Positions 1 to 9,256 of a stretch of DNA of 58,560 bases are shown here, one piece after another. Below the pieces are notes generated by a model, which was not told where the DNA came from, made no database searches, and worked only from the letters and a program-made list of their open reading frames with translations. The position numbers and the translations under genes were made by a program. The DNA is from Comamonadaceae bacterium (GTDB taxonomy: Bacteria > Pseudomonadota > Gammaproteobacteria > Burkholderiales > Burkholderiaceae_C): the NCBI GenBank assembly GCA_003599455.1, contig QZKF01000032.1, positions 1 to 58,560 on the forward strand. The letters run 5' to 3'. Within the stretch, counting starts at the first letter, position 1, and every line of letters begins with the position of its first letter.

Positions 1-7
1 ACAAGGC

Positions 8-433
8 TCAGTTGGTCGTGGGGGCCGGCGTGCCGGCCGGCGAAGCCTGCTGCGACTCGAAGGTGAAGTTGCGCTGCGTGCCGTAGCCCGGGCGCTTTTC
101 CTTCGCCTCGGCGGCGGTCAGGATCCAGACCTGGTGGATCTGCCCGCGCTGGTCCAGCGTGTAGTTCACCGTGAGTTCCTGGTTGACCAGCGATGAGGGC
201 CGCACCAGGCTGTTGTCGGTGTTGAGGATGCGGGCACCCGCCGTGAACCGGGTCGGCCGGTCGTCCATGGCCACCAGGGGCGGCTGCACCACCACCATCG
301 AGCCGCGCAAGGCCTTGGCGGGGAAGTTGCGTTGCACGGCCTGCGCGTGGGCCTCGGTGGCGGGCGCGAGGGAGAACACCAGCGCGGTGCTCGATGCCAG
401 GAGGGCGGCGAAGACGGGACGGCAGCGGTTCAT
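8..433 (-). CDS. Secreted protein of unknown function (141 aa)
   Basis: I do not recognise a family. The protein begins with a clear Sec-type signal peptide: a basic start (MNRCRP), a hydrophobic core of about residues 7-22, then a probable cleavage after AHA near residue 30. The mature part is about 110 residues, polar, with no cysteines and a Pro/Ala/Thr-rich tail (TPAPTTN). The ATG at 433 is preferred because the signal peptide starts there; the frame stays open far upstream, but that extension is GC-rich shadow sequence. It is divergent from the lipocalin gene, with 108 bp between them. It is probably a small periplasmic protein; the role is unknown. Confidence 0.7.
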   Translation of the reverse strand: MNRCRPVFAALLASSTALVFSLAPATEAHAQAVQRNFPAKALRGSMVVVQPPLVAMDDRPTRFTAGARILNTDNSLVRPSSLVNQELTVNYTLDQRGQIHQVWILTAAEAKEKRPGYGTQRNFTFESQQASPAGTPAPTTN

Positions 434-541
434 GGTATGTGTCCAGAGGCTGTGGGAGAAGGGGAGCGGAACCGTCGGCCAGGGGGCTTTCGGCGGTGTC
501 GATTGTCTCATGCGGACCGCGGCGCACAATGGCCCGACACC

Positions 542-1102
542 ATGAACAACCGCCCGTCGCGCCCCCACCACCGCTGGCTCCTGGCCCTGTGCCTGGGCCT
601 GTTGCCTTTTCTCAGCGCCTGCTTTACCGCGCCGCCACAGGGCGTGACCGTGGTCAGCCCGTTCGACGTGAAGCGTTACGCAGGCCGGTGGTACGAGATC
701 GCGCGGCTCGACCACGGCTTCGAGCGCGGCCTGAGCGAGGTGAACGCCACCTACCGCCTGGAGAGCGACGGCTCGGTGGTGGTGCTCAACCGCGGCTTTG
801 ATGCGGCCAAGGGGGAATGGAAGGAGGCCGTCGGCCGCGCGCTGTTCACTGGCGACGCCAGCACCGCCTCGCTCAAGGTCTCGTTCTTCGGTCCGTTCTA
901 CGGCGGTTACCACGTGATCGCGCTCGACCCGGACTACCGCTGGGCGATGGTGATCGGCCCGAGCACCGGCTACCTCTGGATCCTGGCGCGCGACAGGCAG
1001 TTGCCCGAGGACGTGCGTGCGCGGCTCGTGGCCCAGGCCGCCGCGCTCGGGGTGGACACGGGGGAGCTGATCTGGGTCGAGCACCGCCGCAGCGGGCCCT
1101 GA
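542..1102 (+). CDS. blc: Outer-membrane lipocalin, Blc family
   Basis: The 186-aa protein has a lipoprotein signal peptide ending in the lipobox LSAC (Cys27). The lipocalin signature G-x-W follows (GRW, residues 48-50, in YAGRWYEIARLD), and later strands fit the Blc family (FFGPFYGGYHVIALD, YLWILARD). Blc proteins bind fatty acids or lysophospholipids at the outer membrane and are linked to membrane stress; that role comes from family knowledge. The start at 542 is chosen because it gives the signal peptide directly; upstream in-frame codons only add arginine-rich sequence. The gene ends 3 bp from the convergent methyltransferase gene. Confidence 0.9.
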   Translation: MNNRPSRPHHRWLLALCLGLLPFLSACFTAPPQGVTVVSPFDVKRYAGRWYEIARLDHGFERGLSEVNATYRLESDGSVVVLNRGFDAAKGEWKEAVGRALFTGDASTASLKVSFFGPFYGGYHVIALDPDYRWAMVIGPSTGYLWILARDRQLPEDVRARLVAQAAALGVDTGELIWVEHRRSGP

Positions 1103-1105
1103 GGC

Positions 1106-1747
1106 TCAGGCCGGTGGCGGCTTGTGCAGCAGCACCACGTTGGCCGCCGGCACCTCGCACCGCCAGCCGTGCACGCGAGCGAGGTGTTCAAACGTGGCCT
1201 GCCGGTAGAACACCACGTGGGTCGGGTCGCGCCGGTAGTGCCACTGCGCGAAGCGCGCGTCGTCGGTCTGCCAGCGCGTCATCACCGCGAGCCAGCCGCC
1301 CGGCTTGAGCAAGTCGTTCAGGCGCCGGAACTCGGCCGCGGGCTGGTGGAAATGCTCCACCACCTCGCTGCAGGTGACGAAGTCGTAGCGGGCTCGCAGC
1401 GCCCCGGGATCGGGGTGGAAGAACGGGTCGTGCAGCGCCACCGTGTGGCCGGCCTCGCGCAGCAGGCCCGCGAGCACCGGGCCGGGGCCGCAGCCGAAAT
1501 CGAGGCCGCTGCTCGCCGGTGCGAGGCGCTGCAGCAGGGGTGTGGCGAGCTGTTGCAGGAACGCGCGGTAGCCCGCGTCGTCGGCCGTGTTCCGGTGCAG
1601 GGCGTATTCGGCGCGCTCGGTCTCGGGCGTGGGCAGGTGCTCGGGCAGCAGGAAGGTGGCTTCGCACCGGCCGCACCGGCCATAGGCGCGTGCGCCCACC
1701 ACTTGAAACGGCCGGCCTTCCTGGCCTTCGCACACGGGGCAGCGCAT
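1106..1747 (-). CDS. Class I SAM-dependent methyltransferase
   Basis: The 213-aa protein starts with a small zinc-ribbon-like segment (CPVC near residue 3 and CGRC about 25 residues later). A Rossmann-type methyltransferase fold follows, with SAM motif I as LDFGCGPGP, then EVVEHF and LKPGGWLAVMTR. This resembles methyltransferases that carry an N-terminal Cys4 knuckle and often modify small molecules, sugars or rRNA; the substrate cannot be read here. The ATG at 1747 is chosen because it places the CPVC motif at the N terminus. The next gene upstream on the same strand is yaeQ, ending 22 bp away, so the two may be co-transcribed. Confidence 0.8.
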   Translation of the reverse strand: MRCPVCEGQEGRPFQVVGARAYGRCGRCEATFLLPEHLPTPETERAEYALHRNTADDAGYRAFLQQLATPLLQRLAPASSGLDFGCGPGPVLAGLLREAGHTVALHDPFFHPDPGALRARYDFVTCSEVVEHFHQPAAEFRRLNDLLKPGGWLAVMTRWQTDDARFAQWHYRRDPTHVVFYRQATFEHLARVHGWRCEVPAANVVLLHKPPPA

Positions 1748-1769
1748 GGCGCGAGGGTGGCGCGGGCGC

Positions 1770-2330
1770 CTACTTCCAGCGCAGCGGTTCGATGTGCACG
1801 CTGCCGCGCTCGCTGGAGAGGGTGAGCGCGCCTTCCTGCACCGTGGCCTGCAGCTGCATGCTGCGCTCGGCGAGCGCGGCCAGGGCCGGCGCCACCTCGG
1901 TCGGCAGGCGCCAGGCCTGCAGGCGGTCGAGCCGGGTGAGCTTGGTCTCGATGCCGCGCCACCACACGTCGGCCGCACTGCCGAAGGCATAGACCACCAC
2001 CGCATCGGCCTTGCTGCAGGCCTTGGCCAGCGGCTTGTCCTCGGGCTGGCCGACCTCGATCCACAGGCGCTTGCGGCCGGTGAAGTCGGTCAGCGAAACG
2101 TCGGGGTCGTCCGGGTCGGACAGGCCGGCGCCGAAGGCCAGCGTGCCATCGCCGCGGCAGGTGTCCTGCAACTCGTGCGCGTGGATTGCCAGCGCCACCA
2201 GCCGCACCATCATGCGTTCGTCGGTCTCGCTCGGGTGGCGGGCCAGGGTAAGCGCATGGTCGGCGTAGTAGCCGTGGTCGATGTCGGCGATCTGCAGATG
2301 CGCCTTGAAGATGGTGGATTTGATGGCCAT
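1770..2330 (-). CDS. yaeQ: YaeQ family protein
   Basis: The 186-aa product matches YaeQ from end to end in recognisable motifs: the start MAIKSTIFKAHLQIADIDHGYYADHALT (described here in part), HPSETDERMMVRL, LWIEVGQPEDKPL and the C-terminal EPLRWK. YaeQ has a PD-(D/E)xK nuclease-like fold. A proposed link to RfaH-like function was not substantiated, so the molecular function is open. Length is normal for the family. The start at 2330 coincides with the conserved MAIKSTIFK. It lies 26 bp beyond the terminator of the upstream tRNA-Met gene, so it probably has its own promoter or depends on read-through. Confidence 0.9.
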   Translation of the reverse strand: MAIKSTIFKAHLQIADIDHGYYADHALTLARHPSETDERMMVRLVALAIHAHELQDTCRGDGTLAFGAGLSDPDDPDVSLTDFTGRKRLWIEVGQPEDKPLAKACSKADAVVVYAFGSAADVWWRGIETKLTRLDRLQAWRLPTEVAPALAALAERSMQLQATVQEGALTLSSERGSVHIEPLRWK

Positions 2331-2356
2331 GGTGTGTCTTGTGGGCGGCCCGGCAA

Positions 2357-2390
2357 CAAAAAAAGCGGGTCCCGTTGCCGGAACCCGCTT
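2357..2390 (-). terminator. Rho-independent terminator behind tRNA-Met
   Basis: Read on the minus strand, the sequence is AAGCGGGT, a short loop region, ACCCGCTT and then a run of seven T. The 8-bp GC-rich stem followed by a T-tract is a classic intrinsic terminator. It sits 10 bp downstream of the CCA end of tRNA-Met and upstream of yaeQ. Confidence 0.85.
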
Positions 2391-2399
2391 CTGAAATGC

Positions 2400-2476
2400 T
2401 GGTGGCGATAGGTGGACTTGAACCACCGACATCAGCATTATGAATGCTGCGCTCTAACCAACTGAGCTATATCGCC
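2400..2476 (-). tRNA. tRNA-Met (anticodon CAT)
   Basis: The minus strand folds as a complete 77-nt cloverleaf. The acceptor GGCGATA pairs with TATCGCC, the D-arm contains AGCTCAGTTGGTTAGAGC, the anticodon stem GCAGC/GCTG carries the loop TTCATAA (anticodon CAT), and the T-arm contains GGTTCAAGTCC. CCA is encoded. Without the C1-A72 mismatch and the GGG/CCC anticodon-stem pairs of initiators, this looks like an elongator Met; a tRNA-Ile2 (lysidine-modified CAT) is less likely but not excluded. Confidence 0.95.
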
Positions 2477-2554
2477 AGCGAAGCGCGCATTGTAGCCGAA
2501 TTTGGAGCCGCTCCCGGGCGTGGACGGCCGCGCAGGGCAGCCCGCGGCGGTCGT

Positions 2555-2746
2555 TCAGCCGGGTTTCCTGGCCGGCGCGGGGGCCGTTTCAGGTTCCGGC
2601 GCGGGCGGCGGCACCGGGTACTCGGCCGACGAGGCGGGCGCCGCCGCCGGCGCGTCTGCGGCGGGCGGCGCCGATTCGGAGCAGGCCACCAGGAGGAGGA
2701 CGGCGACGGCGGGCATGAGGCCGATGAAGAGGCTGCGGGACGTCAT
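2555..2746 (-). CDS. Small Pro/Ala-rich lipoprotein (63 aa)
   Basis: The 63-aa protein has a lipoprotein signal with the lipobox LLVAC near residue 22. The remaining 40 residues are low-complexity Ala/Pro/Glu sequence (for example PVPPPAPEPETAPAPARKPG), with no domain. A good ribosome binding site (AAGGAGCG) precedes the ATG at 2746. It lies 46 bp downstream of the enoyl-CoA hydratase gene on the same strand. Short proline-rich lipoproteins often act as spacers in the envelope, but no function can be assigned. Confidence 0.65.
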   Translation of the reverse strand: MTSRSLFIGLMPAVAVLLLVACSESAPPAADAPAAAPASSAEYPVPPPAPEPETAPAPARKPG

Positions 2747-2792
2747 GAAGGCGCTCCTTTTGTGTGGCGTGGGGCGGGCGTGCCGGACCCGT

Positions 2793-3581
2793 TCAGACGT
2801 GGCGGAACTCGGCCTTGCGCTTGTTCACGAAGGCGTCCATGCCTTCCTTCTGGTCGTCGGTGGCGAACAGGGCGTGGAACAGGCGGCGCTCGAACATCAC
2901 GCCGTCGGACAGCGTGCCTTCGAAGGAGCGGTTCACAGCTTCCTTGGCCGCCATCACGCTGGGTAGGGAGAGCCCGCAGATGACGAGAGCGGCGCCCAGC
3001 GCCTCGTCCATCAGCTTGTCCAGCGGCACCACGCGGCTGACGAGGCCGGCGCGCTCGGCCTCGGTGGCGTCCATCATGCGGCTGGTGAGCACCATGTCCA
3101 TGGCCTTGGACTTGCCCACCGCGCGCGGCAGGCGCTGCGTGCCGCCGGCGCCGGGGATGATGCCGAGCTTGATCTCGGGCTGGCCGAATTTCGCGTTGTC
3201 GGCCGCGATGATGAAGTCGCACATCATGGCCAGCTCGCAGCCACCACCGAGCGCGAAGCCGCTCACGGCGGCGATCACCGGCTTGCGCACGCCGCGGATG
3301 GTTTCCCAGTTGCGCGTGATGTAGTCGCCCTTGTAGACGTCGGCGAAGGTGTAGGTAGCCATGGCGCCGATGTCGGCGCCGGCCGCAAAGGCCTTCTCGC
3401 TGCCGGTGAGGATCATGCAGCCGATGCCGTCGTCCGCGTCGAAGGCCTTGAGTGCCGCGCCCAGCTCGTCCATGAGCTGGTTGTTGAGCGCGTTGAGCTG
3501 CTTGGGGCGGTTGAGCGCGATGATGCCCACGCGGCCTTCGGTGCGCACGGTGATGCATTCGGGTGGGGTGGCGGCGGTCAT
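2793..3581 (-). CDS. Enoyl-CoA hydratase (PaaF-like)
   Basis: The 262-aa crotonase-family protein hydrates trans-2-enoyl-CoA to 3-hydroxyacyl-CoA. Both catalytic glutamates are present: Glu116 in LGGGCELAM and Glu136 in FGQPEIKLG. The oxyanion-hole segment (AAGADIGAM) and [10 protein letters not shown] also fit. The start at 3581 follows a strong site (CAGGAGACACC); a further upstream in-frame start at 3641 would run into the divergent promoter region. Transcribed away from paaG-paaI-paaK around a shared palindromic operator, it probably serves the beta-oxidation-like steps of phenylacetate breakdown (PaaF role), although a general fatty-acid role is possible. Confidence 0.88.
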   Translation of the reverse strand: MTAATPPECITVRTEGRVGIIALNRPKQLNALNNQLMDELGAALKAFDADDGIGCMILTGSEKAFAAGADIGAMATYTFADVYKGDYITRNWETIRGVRKPVIAAVSGFALGGGCELAMMCDFIIAADNAKFGQPEIKLGIIPGAGGTQRLPRAVGKSKAMDMVLTSRMMDATEAERAGLVSRVVPLDKLMDEALGAALVICGLSLPSVMAAKEAVNRSFEGTLSDGVMFERRLFHALFATDDQKEGMDAFVNKRKAEFRHV

Positions 3582-3650
3582 GGTGTCTCCTGGGGCAATG
3601 AACTGCGGTTGAAAGCCCACCACTATATCGGCCTGCACCAAGGGAAAACA

Positions 3651-3674
3651 TTAACCGACCGATTGGTTGGTTAA
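3651..3674. promoter_or_regulatory. 24-bp palindromic operator in the divergent paa promoter region
   Basis: The left half is TTAACCGACCGA and the right half TTGGTTGGTTAA. The right half's complement differs from the left at only two positions, both G/A changes. The site lies between the enoyl-CoA hydratase start (3581) and the paaG start (3724). Such ACCGACC/GGTTGGT palindromes are typical TetR-family operators, and the family member expected to control paa genes in Burkholderiales is PaaR, which releases DNA on binding phenylacetyl-CoA. The regulator gene is not in the window, so the assignment is inference. Confidence 0.7.
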
Positions 3675-3723
3675 TGGTAAATTGCGGCCCAACCGCCAAC
3701 GCTTCCCAGGAGACAAGCAGACC

Positions 3724-4518
3724 ATGAGCAACGCCACAGTGGTGTACGAAGAGCGCGGGGCCGTGGCCCTGGTCACGCTCAACCGCCCCGACGCCCTCAA
3801 CAGTTTCACGCGCCAGATGCACCGCGACCTGGGGGCCGCGCTGGACCGGGCCGAGGCCAACCCGCTGGTGCGTGCGCTGGTGATCACCGGCGCGGGGCGC
3901 GGCTTCTGCGCCGGCGCCGACCTGGCGGAGTTCGACTTCGCACCCGGGCCCGACCTGGTGCAGCGCGCCGACCCCGGCCCGGTGATCGACCAGGCCTTCA
4001 ACCCCACGGTGCGCCGCCTGCAGGGCCTGCGCATGCCCACCATCGCGGCGGTCAACGGCGTGGCCGCCGGCGCGGGCGCCTCGCTCGCCATGACCTGCGA
4101 CATCGCGATCGCCGCCACCGGCGCGAGCTTCATCCAGGCCTTCAGCAAGATCGGCCTGGTGCCCGATGCCGGCGGCAGCTGGTTCCTGGTCGAGCGCCTG
4201 GGCCTGGCGCGCGCCATGGCGCTGGCCATGACCGGCGACAAGCTGCCCGCCGCGCAGGCGAAGGAATGGGGCCTGGTGTGGGACGTGTCCGACGACTGCG
4301 TGGGCGCCGCGCTCGCGCTCGCCGAGCGGCTGGCGGTGATGCCCACCCAGGCCCTGGTCGCCACGCGCGCGCTGCTGCGCGACGCCAGCACCCGCACGCT
4401 CAACCAGCAGCTCGACATGGAGCGCGACACGCAGTCGGCGCTGGGGCGCACGCACGACTACATCGAGGGCGTGATGGCCTTCCGCGAAAAGCGCCCGGCG
4501 CGATTCAAGGGCGCATGA
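3724..4518 (+). CDS. paaG: 1,2-epoxyphenylacetyl-CoA isomerase PaaG
   Basis: The 264-aa crotonase-family protein matches PaaG, which isomerises ring-1,2-epoxyphenylacetyl-CoA to the oxepin. Instead of the two hydratase glutamates it has AAGAGASLAM and the PaaG-type GLVPDAGG (Asp148), the expected catalytic acid/base position of the isomerase. The start at 3724 is preceded by AGGAGAC. It is the first gene of paaG-paaI-paaK, with a 4-bp stop/start overlap into paaI. Transcription probably starts under the palindrome at 3651-3674. The ring epoxidase (paaABCDE) and paaZ genes are not in the window. Confidence 0.9.
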   Translation: MSNATVVYEERGAVALVTLNRPDALNSFTRQMHRDLGAALDRAEANPLVRALVITGAGRGFCAGADLAEFDFAPGPDLVQRADPGPVIDQAFNPTVRRLQGLRMPTIAAVNGVAAGAGASLAMTCDIAIAATGASFIQAFSKIGLVPDAGGSWFLVERLGLARAMALAMTGDKLPAAQAKEWGLVWDVSDDCVGAALALAERLAVMPTQALVATRALLRDASTRTLNQQLDMERDTQSALGRTHDYIEGVMAFREKRPARFKGA

Positions 4519-4948
4519 TGACGCCCGAACAACGCGCCCGCCAGGTGGGCGAGACGATGTTCGCGGTCGACACCGCGAGCAAGGACACCATGGGCATGGA
4601 GCTGCTGGCCTGCGAGCCCGGCCGCGCGCTCATGCGCATGGCCGTCACGCCCCTGCACCTCAACGGCCACCAGATCTGCCACGGCGGCTTCATCTTCACG
4701 CTGGCCGATTCCACCTTCGCGTTTGCCTGCAACAGCCACAACAGGAACACCGTGGCCGCGGGCTGCAGCATCGAGTTCCTGCGCCCCGCGCAGGCGGGGG
4801 ATGTGCTCACCTGCGAAGGCCTGGAGCAGACGCTGTCGGGTCGCCATGGCATCTATGACATGCGGGTGAGCAACCAGCGTGGCGAGGTGGTGGCGATGTT
4901 CCGTGGCAAGAGCGCCACCATTCAGGGCAACGTCTTCCCGGAGGGCGC

Positions 4949-4952
<4 letters not shown>
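4515..4952 (+). CDS. paaI: Hydroxyphenylacetyl-CoA thioesterase PaaI
   Basis: The 145-aa single hot-dog-fold thioesterase carries the PaaI signature GHQICHGGFIFTLADSTFAF, with HGG at residues 56-58 and the catalytic Asp at 65. PaaI removes CoA from dead-end phenylacetyl-CoA derivatives, protecting the pathway. The start ATG overlaps the paaG stop (ATGA); a second in-frame ATG lies 3 bp on, and either could be used. Its own stop overlaps the paaK start in the same way, so the three genes are probably translationally coupled. Confidence 0.93.
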
Positions 4953-6250
<1,298 letters not shown>

Positions 6251-6361
6251 ACTGCCTTGACGTGTGCGTGACACGTTCCACAAAAAAGATAGCGCTCTGG
6301 GGTGCAACCCGCTTGGCAGCGGCTGACGCTGGCCTTACATTTCGGCAAAGTTCGGGACACC

Positions 6362-6931
6362 ATGGACAAAAACACACTGTTTGCCAAGACCGATCTGGGC
6401 CGCGAAGCGCTGACCAGCCGCCCGCCCAACCTCGGACCGCGCCTGCGCTCGCTGCTGATCATGGTCGACGGCAAGCGGCCGGTGGCCGACATGGACAAAC
6501 TCTCCGGGGGTGAAGGCAGCGCCGCGCCCTTGCTCGAGCAGCTGCTGGAGGCGGGCTGGATCGTTCAGGTCGATGCGGCGGGTCGTCCGGTGCTGCAGCC
6601 GATGGGAGGCGAAGCGGCGGCTTCCTCACACGACCAGGCCACCGTGCCGGCCGGCCTGAGCGCGCCGGTGCCGCTGGCCGATGCACCCTCCGCGCCCGCG
6701 CTGGTGCATACCCTGCCGTTCAGCGAGGCGCGCCGCATGGTGGTGCGTTTCATCAACGACCAGCTCGGCCCCATGGGTGAGCCGCTGGCCATGCGCGTCG
6801 AGGCCTGCAAGACCCCGGCCGACCTGCAGATCGCGCTGCCCCGCATCCGCGACGGCCTGAAGAACTTCAAGAACTCGGCGACCGTGCAGCGCTTCGACGA
6901 GGAACTCGCCGCCCGCCTGCCCAAGGTCTGA
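6362..6931 (+). CDS. Conserved-looking protein of unknown function (189 aa)
   Basis: No family is recognised with confidence. The N-terminal 75 residues (KTDLGREALTSRPPNLGPRL then LLIMVDGKRPVADMDKL and LLEQLLEAGWI) look like a small winged-helix-like domain. The middle (about 80-110) is an Ala/Pro-rich linker. The C-terminal 75 residues (EARRMVVRFINDQLGPMGEP, LAMRVEACKTPADL, RIRDGLKNFKNSATVQRFDE) are predicted helical. It has no signal peptide or membrane segment, so it is cytoplasmic. It lies 111 bp after paaK and ends 10 bp from the convergent M61 peptidase gene; a link to phenylacetate metabolism is not evident. Confidence 0.75.
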   Translation: MDKNTLFAKTDLGREALTSRPPNLGPRLRSLLIMVDGKRPVADMDKLSGGEGSAAPLLEQLLEAGWIVQVDAAGRPVLQPMGGEAAASSHDQATVPAGLSAPVPLADAPSAPALVHTLPFSEARRMVVRFINDQLGPMGEPLAMRVEACKTPADLQIALPRIRDGLKNFKNSATVQRFDEELAARLPKV

Positions 6932-6941
6932 GAGCCGGCGC

Positions 6942-8765
6942 TCAGGGCGCGGTGGGGGCGTCCAGCCAGGCGGCCAGCCGTGGCGCGTCGGCCACGCCCA
7001 GGCGCACGGCCTGCGATTCGGTCGGCCAGTCGAGCCCGCAACGCAGCAGGCGCTTGTCACGCGACAGCAGCGCGGTCAGCCTCGGGCGTTGTGCGCGCAG
7101 CGCGGGCACCTCGTCGAGCTTGTGGATGCGCCAGGCCTCCGGCGCTGTGCCGCGTTTCGCGGCCGCGAACTCCACACCCAGCCACTCGTCACCCGCGGCC
7201 ATGCCGGCAGCCTCGGCCGCGCCACCGCGCAGCACGGTCTTGAGCACCACCGCACCGCCGGCCTCGCTCACGCGCAGGCCGAGCTGCTGCGCCAGCGGCG
7301 CCTTGTCGTGCGAGACCTTCACGCCCTGGCCCTGCAGCAGGGAAGGCAGGGGCAGGTCGGCGGTGCTGTGCACCCAGGCCGCGATCTCGCCTTCGAAGCT
7401 GCGCCGGCCCAACCGCTTGAGCGCGCGCAGCAGGTCGGCCTCGCGCATCGGGCCGCCTTCGCAGCGCTGCCAGAGTTCGCGCATCACCGCGTCCAGCGTG
7501 CTGTGGCCTTCGGCGCGCAACGTGAGGTCCAGGCACAGGGCCACCAGCGCGCCCTTGGTGTAGTAGCTCACCGTGGCGTTGGGCGTGTTCTCGTTGACCC
7601 GGTAGTACTTCACCCAGGCGTCGAAGCTGGCCTGCGCCACGTCCTGCACCAGGCGGCCGGGCGTCTGCTGCACCTGGTTGATGGTCTTGGCCACCAGCTG
7701 CAGGTAGGCCGTGTCGTCGATCAGGCCGGCGCGGCGCAGCATCAGGTCGTCGTAGTAGCTGGTGAAGCCCTCGAAGAACCAGAGCAGCTCGGTGTGGTTC
7801 TCGGTGTTGTAGTCGTAGCGCGCGAACTCGGCCGGCCGCAGGCGCTTGACGTTCCAGGTGTGGAAGTACTCGTGGCTGATCAGGCCGAGCAGCGTGGTGT
7901 AGCCGTCGGTGGCCTTGAGCGCGGCCTTCGTTTCGCCGGGCGCACGCGGGCGCGGCAGGTCGGCGCGCTGGCAGATCAGCGCGGTGGAGTTGCGGTGCTC
8001 CAGGCCGCCATAGCCGTCGGCGCTGGCGTACAGCATGAAGACGTAGCGCGAGAACGGGGGTGCCTGCTTGCCGTGCCAGAAGGCGATCTGCGTTTCGCAG
8101 ATCTTGCGGGTGTCCTCCAGCAGGCGTTCACCGTCCATCCAGGCGCCCGCGCCCGCAACGACGAAACGGTGTTCCACGCCGGCGGCGATGAAGCGCGCGC
8201 TCCAGAACCGGCCCATTTCCACCGGGCAGTCGGCGAGCTCGTCGTAGTCCTTCGCGCGGTAGTGGCCGAAGCCGTCGGTGTCCACGCTGTGGGGCGTGAG
8301 GCCGGTGGCGACCTGCCAGTCCTGCGTGGCCTCGCCCGCGGCGATCTCCAGCGCGTGGGGCCGGTCTTCCTGGCCGAGCACCTGCAGGCACAGGCTGGTG
8401 GCGTTGAAAAAGCCGCGCGCGGCATCAAGAAACGCGGTGCGCACCGAGGCGTCGTATGCGTAGACCTCGTACTGCAGCTCCAGCGGCTGGCCGGCTTCGG
8501 CCTGGGCCTGCCAGCGGTGCTTGTCGAGCTGCTTGAGGCCGACCGGCTGACCGTTCTGCCAGGCGCGCAGTTGCTGCAGGTTCTGCGAGAACTCGCGCAC
8601 CAGGTAGCTGCCCGGAATCCACACCGGCAGGCTCAGGCGCTGGTTCTTCGCGGGCTGGTCCACCAGCAGCGTGACGGAAAACAGGTGGGCGTGCGCGCTC
8701 TGCACCGAGACGGTGTAGCGCACGCCGGGCCGGGCGGTGGGGGTTTGGGCGGTCTTGGGTGGCAT
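6942..8765 (-). CDS. M61 family metallopeptidase with PDZ domain
   Basis: The 607-aa protein is an M61 (glycyl aminopeptidase-type) zinc peptidase. The zinc site is HEYFH at residues 298-302, followed by the family signature TWNVKRLRP and downstream FFEGFTSYYDD. An N-terminal beta-rich domain (VWIPGSYLVREFSQNLQQLR) and a C-terminal PDZ domain (about residues 480-580) complete the family layout. No signal peptide is seen, so it is probably cytoplasmic. It is the last gene of a leftward run behind the DUF3429 gene (12 bp), dsbC and the ubiquinone hydroxylase gene. Confidence 0.93.
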   Translation of the reverse strand: MPPKTAQTPTARPGVRYTVSVQSAHAHLFSVTLLVDQPAKNQRLSLPVWIPGSYLVREFSQNLQQLRAWQNGQPVGLKQLDKHRWQAQAEAGQPLELQYEVYAYDASVRTAFLDAARGFFNATSLCLQVLGQEDRPHALEIAAGEATQDWQVATGLTPHSVDTDGFGHYRAKDYDELADCPVEMGRFWSARFIAAGVEHRFVVAGAGAWMDGERLLEDTRKICETQIAFWHGKQAPPFSRYVFMLYASADGYGGLEHRNSTALICQRADLPRPRAPGETKAALKATDGYTTLLGLISHEYFHTWNVKRLRPAEFARYDYNTENHTELLWFFEGFTSYYDDLMLRRAGLIDDTAYLQLVAKTINQVQQTPGRLVQDVAQASFDAWVKYYRVNENTPNATVSYYTKGALVALCLDLTLRAEGHSTLDAVMRELWQRCEGGPMREADLLRALKRLGRRSFEGEIAAWVHSTADLPLPSLLQGQGVKVSHDKAPLAQQLGLRVSEAGGAVVLKTVLRGGAAEAAGMAAGDEWLGVEFAAAKRGTAPEAWRIHKLDEVPALRAQRPRLTALLSRDKRLLRCGLDWPTESQAVRLGVADAPRLAAWLDAPTAP

Positions 8766-8777
8766 GGGTGGGGAATC

Positions 8778-9248
8778 TCAGAGGGCGGCTGCGCCGATGA
8801 AACAGCACAGCGAGGCCACGGTGGAGAGGCGAAAACGCAGCTTGAGCCAGTGTCCCAGGCCGGCCGGCGGGTAGAGCCTGCGGTCGACCAGGTAACAGAC
8901 CAGCAGCACCAGTCCGAGCCAGGCGAGGCCGGCGTCGGGCGGCATCAGCAGGCCGGGCCAGGCCAGCAGCGACGGCGCCACGCCCCAGAGGAAATGCCGC
9001 CTGTGCGGCGCGTACCGGGCGTCCGGTACGGCCATGGCGCTCCAGCCGATGCCCCAGTGGATGCCACCGAGGAACGAGACGATGAGCGCCGCGTAAGCCG
9101 ACAGCGCGATCGCCACCCAGGGGCGCAGCTCGGCGCCGACCAGCCAGAGCAGGGCGGCCAGCAGCAACAGGGGCACCAGTCCGGCATACCCCAGCGGGTC
9201 GATGAGCGCGGCGCCCCGTGCATCGTTCGGGGCTTCGGGCGGATGCAT
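8778..9248 (-). CDS. DUF3429 membrane protein
   Basis: The 156-aa integral membrane protein has about five hydrophobic segments (residues 20-38, 44-62, 85-105, 107-122, 140-155). It matches DUF3429, whose typical motif SFLGGIHWGIGW is present. Function is unknown for the family. It lies 8 bp downstream of dsbC and 12 bp upstream of the M61 peptidase gene, so it is almost certainly in the same transcript. Confidence 0.85.
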   Translation of the reverse strand: MHPPEAPNDARGAALIDPLGYAGLVPLLLLAALLWLVGAELRPWVAIALSAYAALIVSFLGGIHWGIGWSAMAVPDARYAPHRRHFLWGVAPSLLAWPGLLMPPDAGLAWLGLVLLVCYLVDRRLYPPAGLGHWLKLRFRLSTVASLCCFIGAAAL

Positions 9249-9256
9249 CGCCGGCT

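Noticed and set aside
503..530. TTGTCT-16 bp-CACAAT as a promoter for the lipocalin gene
   Set aside because: The transcript would start about 5 bp before the ATG with no room for a ribosome binding site.
3582..3641. Upstream start for the enoyl-CoA hydratase
   Set aside because: It would place the N terminus in the divergent promoter region; the start at 3581 has a strong ribosome binding site.
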